DNA of 7,495 nt from an uncultured Bacteroidota bacterium (lineage in GTDB: Bacteria; Bacteroidota; Bacteroidia; Chitinophagales; Chitinophagaceae): the NCBI GenBank assembly GCA_903913355.1, contig CAIWKU010000317.1, positions 1 to 7,495 on the forward strand, written 5' to 3'. A program made the position numbers and the translations under genes. How positions within the stretch are numbered: the stretch's first letter is position 1; each line of letters starts with the position of its first letter. Of this stretch, positions 6,109 through 7,495 are shown piece by piece. The notes under the pieces are model-generated. The model made no database searches. It was not told the DNA's origin and was given only the letters and a program-made list of their open reading frames with translations.

Positions 6109-7428
6109 ATGAAATCAAAAACGCTAAAAAAAGATAAGGTCAACATCATCACCCTGGGGTGCAGTAAAAACCTGGTGGATAGTGAAGTGCTGAGTGGTCA
6201 GTTGGCAGCTAATGATATTCAGGTGGTGCATGAGAATACAAAACTCGATCATAATATCTCCGTCGTAAATACCTGTGGTTTTATTGATAAGGCAAAAGAA
6301 GAAAGTATTAACACCATTCTTGACCAACTTGAATTAAAACGCAGGGGAAAACTTGATAAAGTATATGTTACGGGTTGTTTGAGTGAAAGATATCGTGCTG
6401 ATCTGGAATTGGAAATGCCCGAAGTAGATGCATGGTTTGGTACATTGGAACTACCATTGATACTAAAACAGTTTGATGCGGATTATAAGACCGAATTATT
6501 GGGGGAAAGATTATTGAGTACGCCCAAACACTATGCCTACCTTAAAATCAGTGAAGGATGTAATCGTACCTGTTCTTTTTGTGCCATCCCCTTGATGCGA
6601 GGTGCACATATCAGCAAACCAATAGAAGAATTGGTTGCAGAAGCAGAGGGCTTGGTTAGAAAAGGGGTGAAAGAAATCATGCTAATTGCACAGGAACTAA
6701 CCTATTACGGACTGGATATCTATAAAAAAAGGGAATTACCAAAATTACTGCATGCATTGGCAGATGTAAAGGGGATTGAGTGGATTCGATTGCATTATGC
6801 CTATCCCAGTAAGTTTCCTTTAGAGATATTGGATGTAATGCGAGAAAGGGATAATATTTGTAATTACCTGGATATGCCTCTGCAGCATGCCAGTGATAAT
6901 ATGCTAAAAGCCATGCGCAGGAATATTACCCGCGCAGAAATGACGGAATTGATTCATTCGATCAGAGAAAAGGTACCCGGTATTTGCTTGCGAACAACCT
7001 TAATTGCTGGCTTCCCGGGTGAAACGGAGAAAGATGTGGAAGAACTGAAAGAATTTTTATTGGAGCACCGCTTTGACAGGGTAGGTATTTTTAATTATAG
7101 TCACGAAGAAAATACATCAGCTTATGATCTGGTAGATGATGTGCCTGCAGAAGAAAAAGCCCTTCGGGCCCAGGAAATTATGGAAGTACAGCAGGAGATC
7201 AGCTACGAAAAAAACCAGGAAAAGATTGGTAAAATTTTTAAAGTGCTCATCGACAAAAAAGAAGCAGGCCGGTACCTTGGCCGTACCGAATTTGACAGTG
7301 TAGAAGTAGACAATGAAGTGGTTATCCACTCCACCAAAAAACTACCCATCGGCGAATTCGTAAACGTACGCATCACCAAAGCCTACGATTACGATCTGGA
7401 AGGAGAAGTTGTAAATGAAAAAAAATAA
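6109..7428 (+). CDS. rimO: Ribosomal protein S12 (aspartate) methylthiotransferase RimO
   Basis: Radical-SAM enzyme that adds a methylthio group to the beta carbon of a conserved aspartate in ribosomal protein S12. The 439-residue length matches E. coli RimO (441). Domain order is complete. The N-terminal MTTase domain has three iron-sulfur cysteines: C18 in ITLGCSKNLVDSE, C56 in VNTCGF and C90 in VTGC. The radical-SAM core has the CxxxCxxC motif C151-C155-C158 followed by AIPLMRG. A C-terminal TRAM domain follows (about 374-439, including KVLIDKKEAGRYLGR and VNVRITKAYDYDLEGEVV). The LGCSKNLVDSE signature and the MRG after the SAM cysteines favour RimO over its tRNA-modifying relative MiaB. 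The ATG at 6109 has no Shine-Dalgarno sequence, but the MTTase domain begins about ten residues in, so the start is sound. It is the last gene of the plus-strand run. Confidence 0.96.
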   Translation: MKSKTLKKDKVNIITLGCSKNLVDSEVLSGQLAANDIQVVHENTKLDHNISVVNTCGFIDKAKEESINTILDQLELKRRGKLDKVYVTGCLSERYRADLELEMPEVDAWFGTLELPLILKQFDADYKTELLGERLLSTPKHYAYLKISEGCNRTCSFCAIPLMRGAHISKPIEELVAEAEGLVRKGVKEIMLIAQELTYYGLDIYKKRELPKLLHALADVKGIEWIRLHYAYPSKFPLEILDVMRERDNICNYLDMPLQHASDNMLKAMRRNITRAEMTELIHSIREKVPGICLRTTLIAGFPGETEKDVEELKEFLLEHRFDRVGIFNYSHEENTSAYDLVDDVPAEEKALRAQEIMEVQQEISYEKNQEKIGKIFKVLIDKKEAGRYLGRTEFDSVEVDNEVVIHSTKKLPIGEFVNVRITKAYDYDLEGEVVNEKK

Positions 7429-7466
7429 GCAAAAACAATAAATCAAAGCATATTTTATTTTTCTTT

Positions 7467-7495
7467 AAAGCCAAAAGCCAAAAGCCAAAAGCCAA
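7467..7495. repeat. AAAGCCA heptamer tandem repeat (open at right edge)
   Basis: Four perfect copies of the heptamer AAAGCCA (starting at 7467, 7474, 7481 and 7488) plus the first base of a fifth end exactly at the window edge, so the array is longer than seen. It begins 38 bases after the rimO stop, following a T-rich spacer (7453-7466). A period of seven is not a codon multiple and nothing here suggests coding. No stem-loop terminator for rimO is visible between the stop and the array. Confidence 0.9.

Noticed and set aside
1..7495. Defence system, mobile element, CRISPR array or tRNA/rRNA gene
   Set aside because: I looked for transposase or integrase motifs, spaced direct repeats, cloverleaf-like segments and toxin-antitoxin pairs and saw none; every long frame is explained by the listed genes.

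Overview
The window reads as a chromosomal segment of a Bacteroidota, most like a member of the Chitinophagaceae or a close relative. The grounds are AT-rich DNA, start codons without Shine-Dalgarno sequences, an exact Bacteroidota -7 promoter box (TAnnTTTG) just before prfC, signal peptides ending in short 'FSQ', 'YSQ' or 'FGQ' sites, and a bacillithiol-reductase-type flavoprotein. The placement is inferred from these traits and from remembered protein families, not from a search.

Left part (1-2816), envelope and secreted proteins. A lipoprotein gene runs off the left edge on the minus strand. Upstream of it, also on the minus strand, lies a POTRA-less Omp85/BamA-type outer-membrane barrel. 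A plus-strand gene for an exported histidine phosphatase diverges from the barrel gene. It converges, with a 15-base gap, on a minus-strand gene for an exported 178-residue protein that I do not recognise.

Right part (2976-7428), a plus-strand run: prfC (release factor 3), a YpdA/Bdr-type FAD-NAD(P)H oxidoreductase, a GNAT acetyltransferase and rimO (ribosomal protein S12 methylthiotransferase). prfC and ypdA abut in the same frame (TAG then TTG), ypdA and the GNAT gene overlap by 4 bases (ATGA), and rimO follows after 56 bases. The first three are very probably one transcript, with rimO either on it or served by its own weak promoter. Two of the four proteins act on translation for certain. 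The others suggest thiol redox control and acetylation, but no shared pathway is shown.

The right edge carries a perfect AAAGCCA heptamer tandem repeat that continues past the window. I found no RNA genes, CRISPR array, insertion sequence, phage genes or recognisable defence system. No intergenic stretch exceeds 300 bases; the longest, between the barrel and phosphatase genes, is about 218. The content is mostly ordinary housekeeping and envelope genes. The points most worth a second look are the missing active-site cysteine in YpdA, the in-frame TAG/TTG junction after prfC, the near-leaderless prfC start and the heptamer array.
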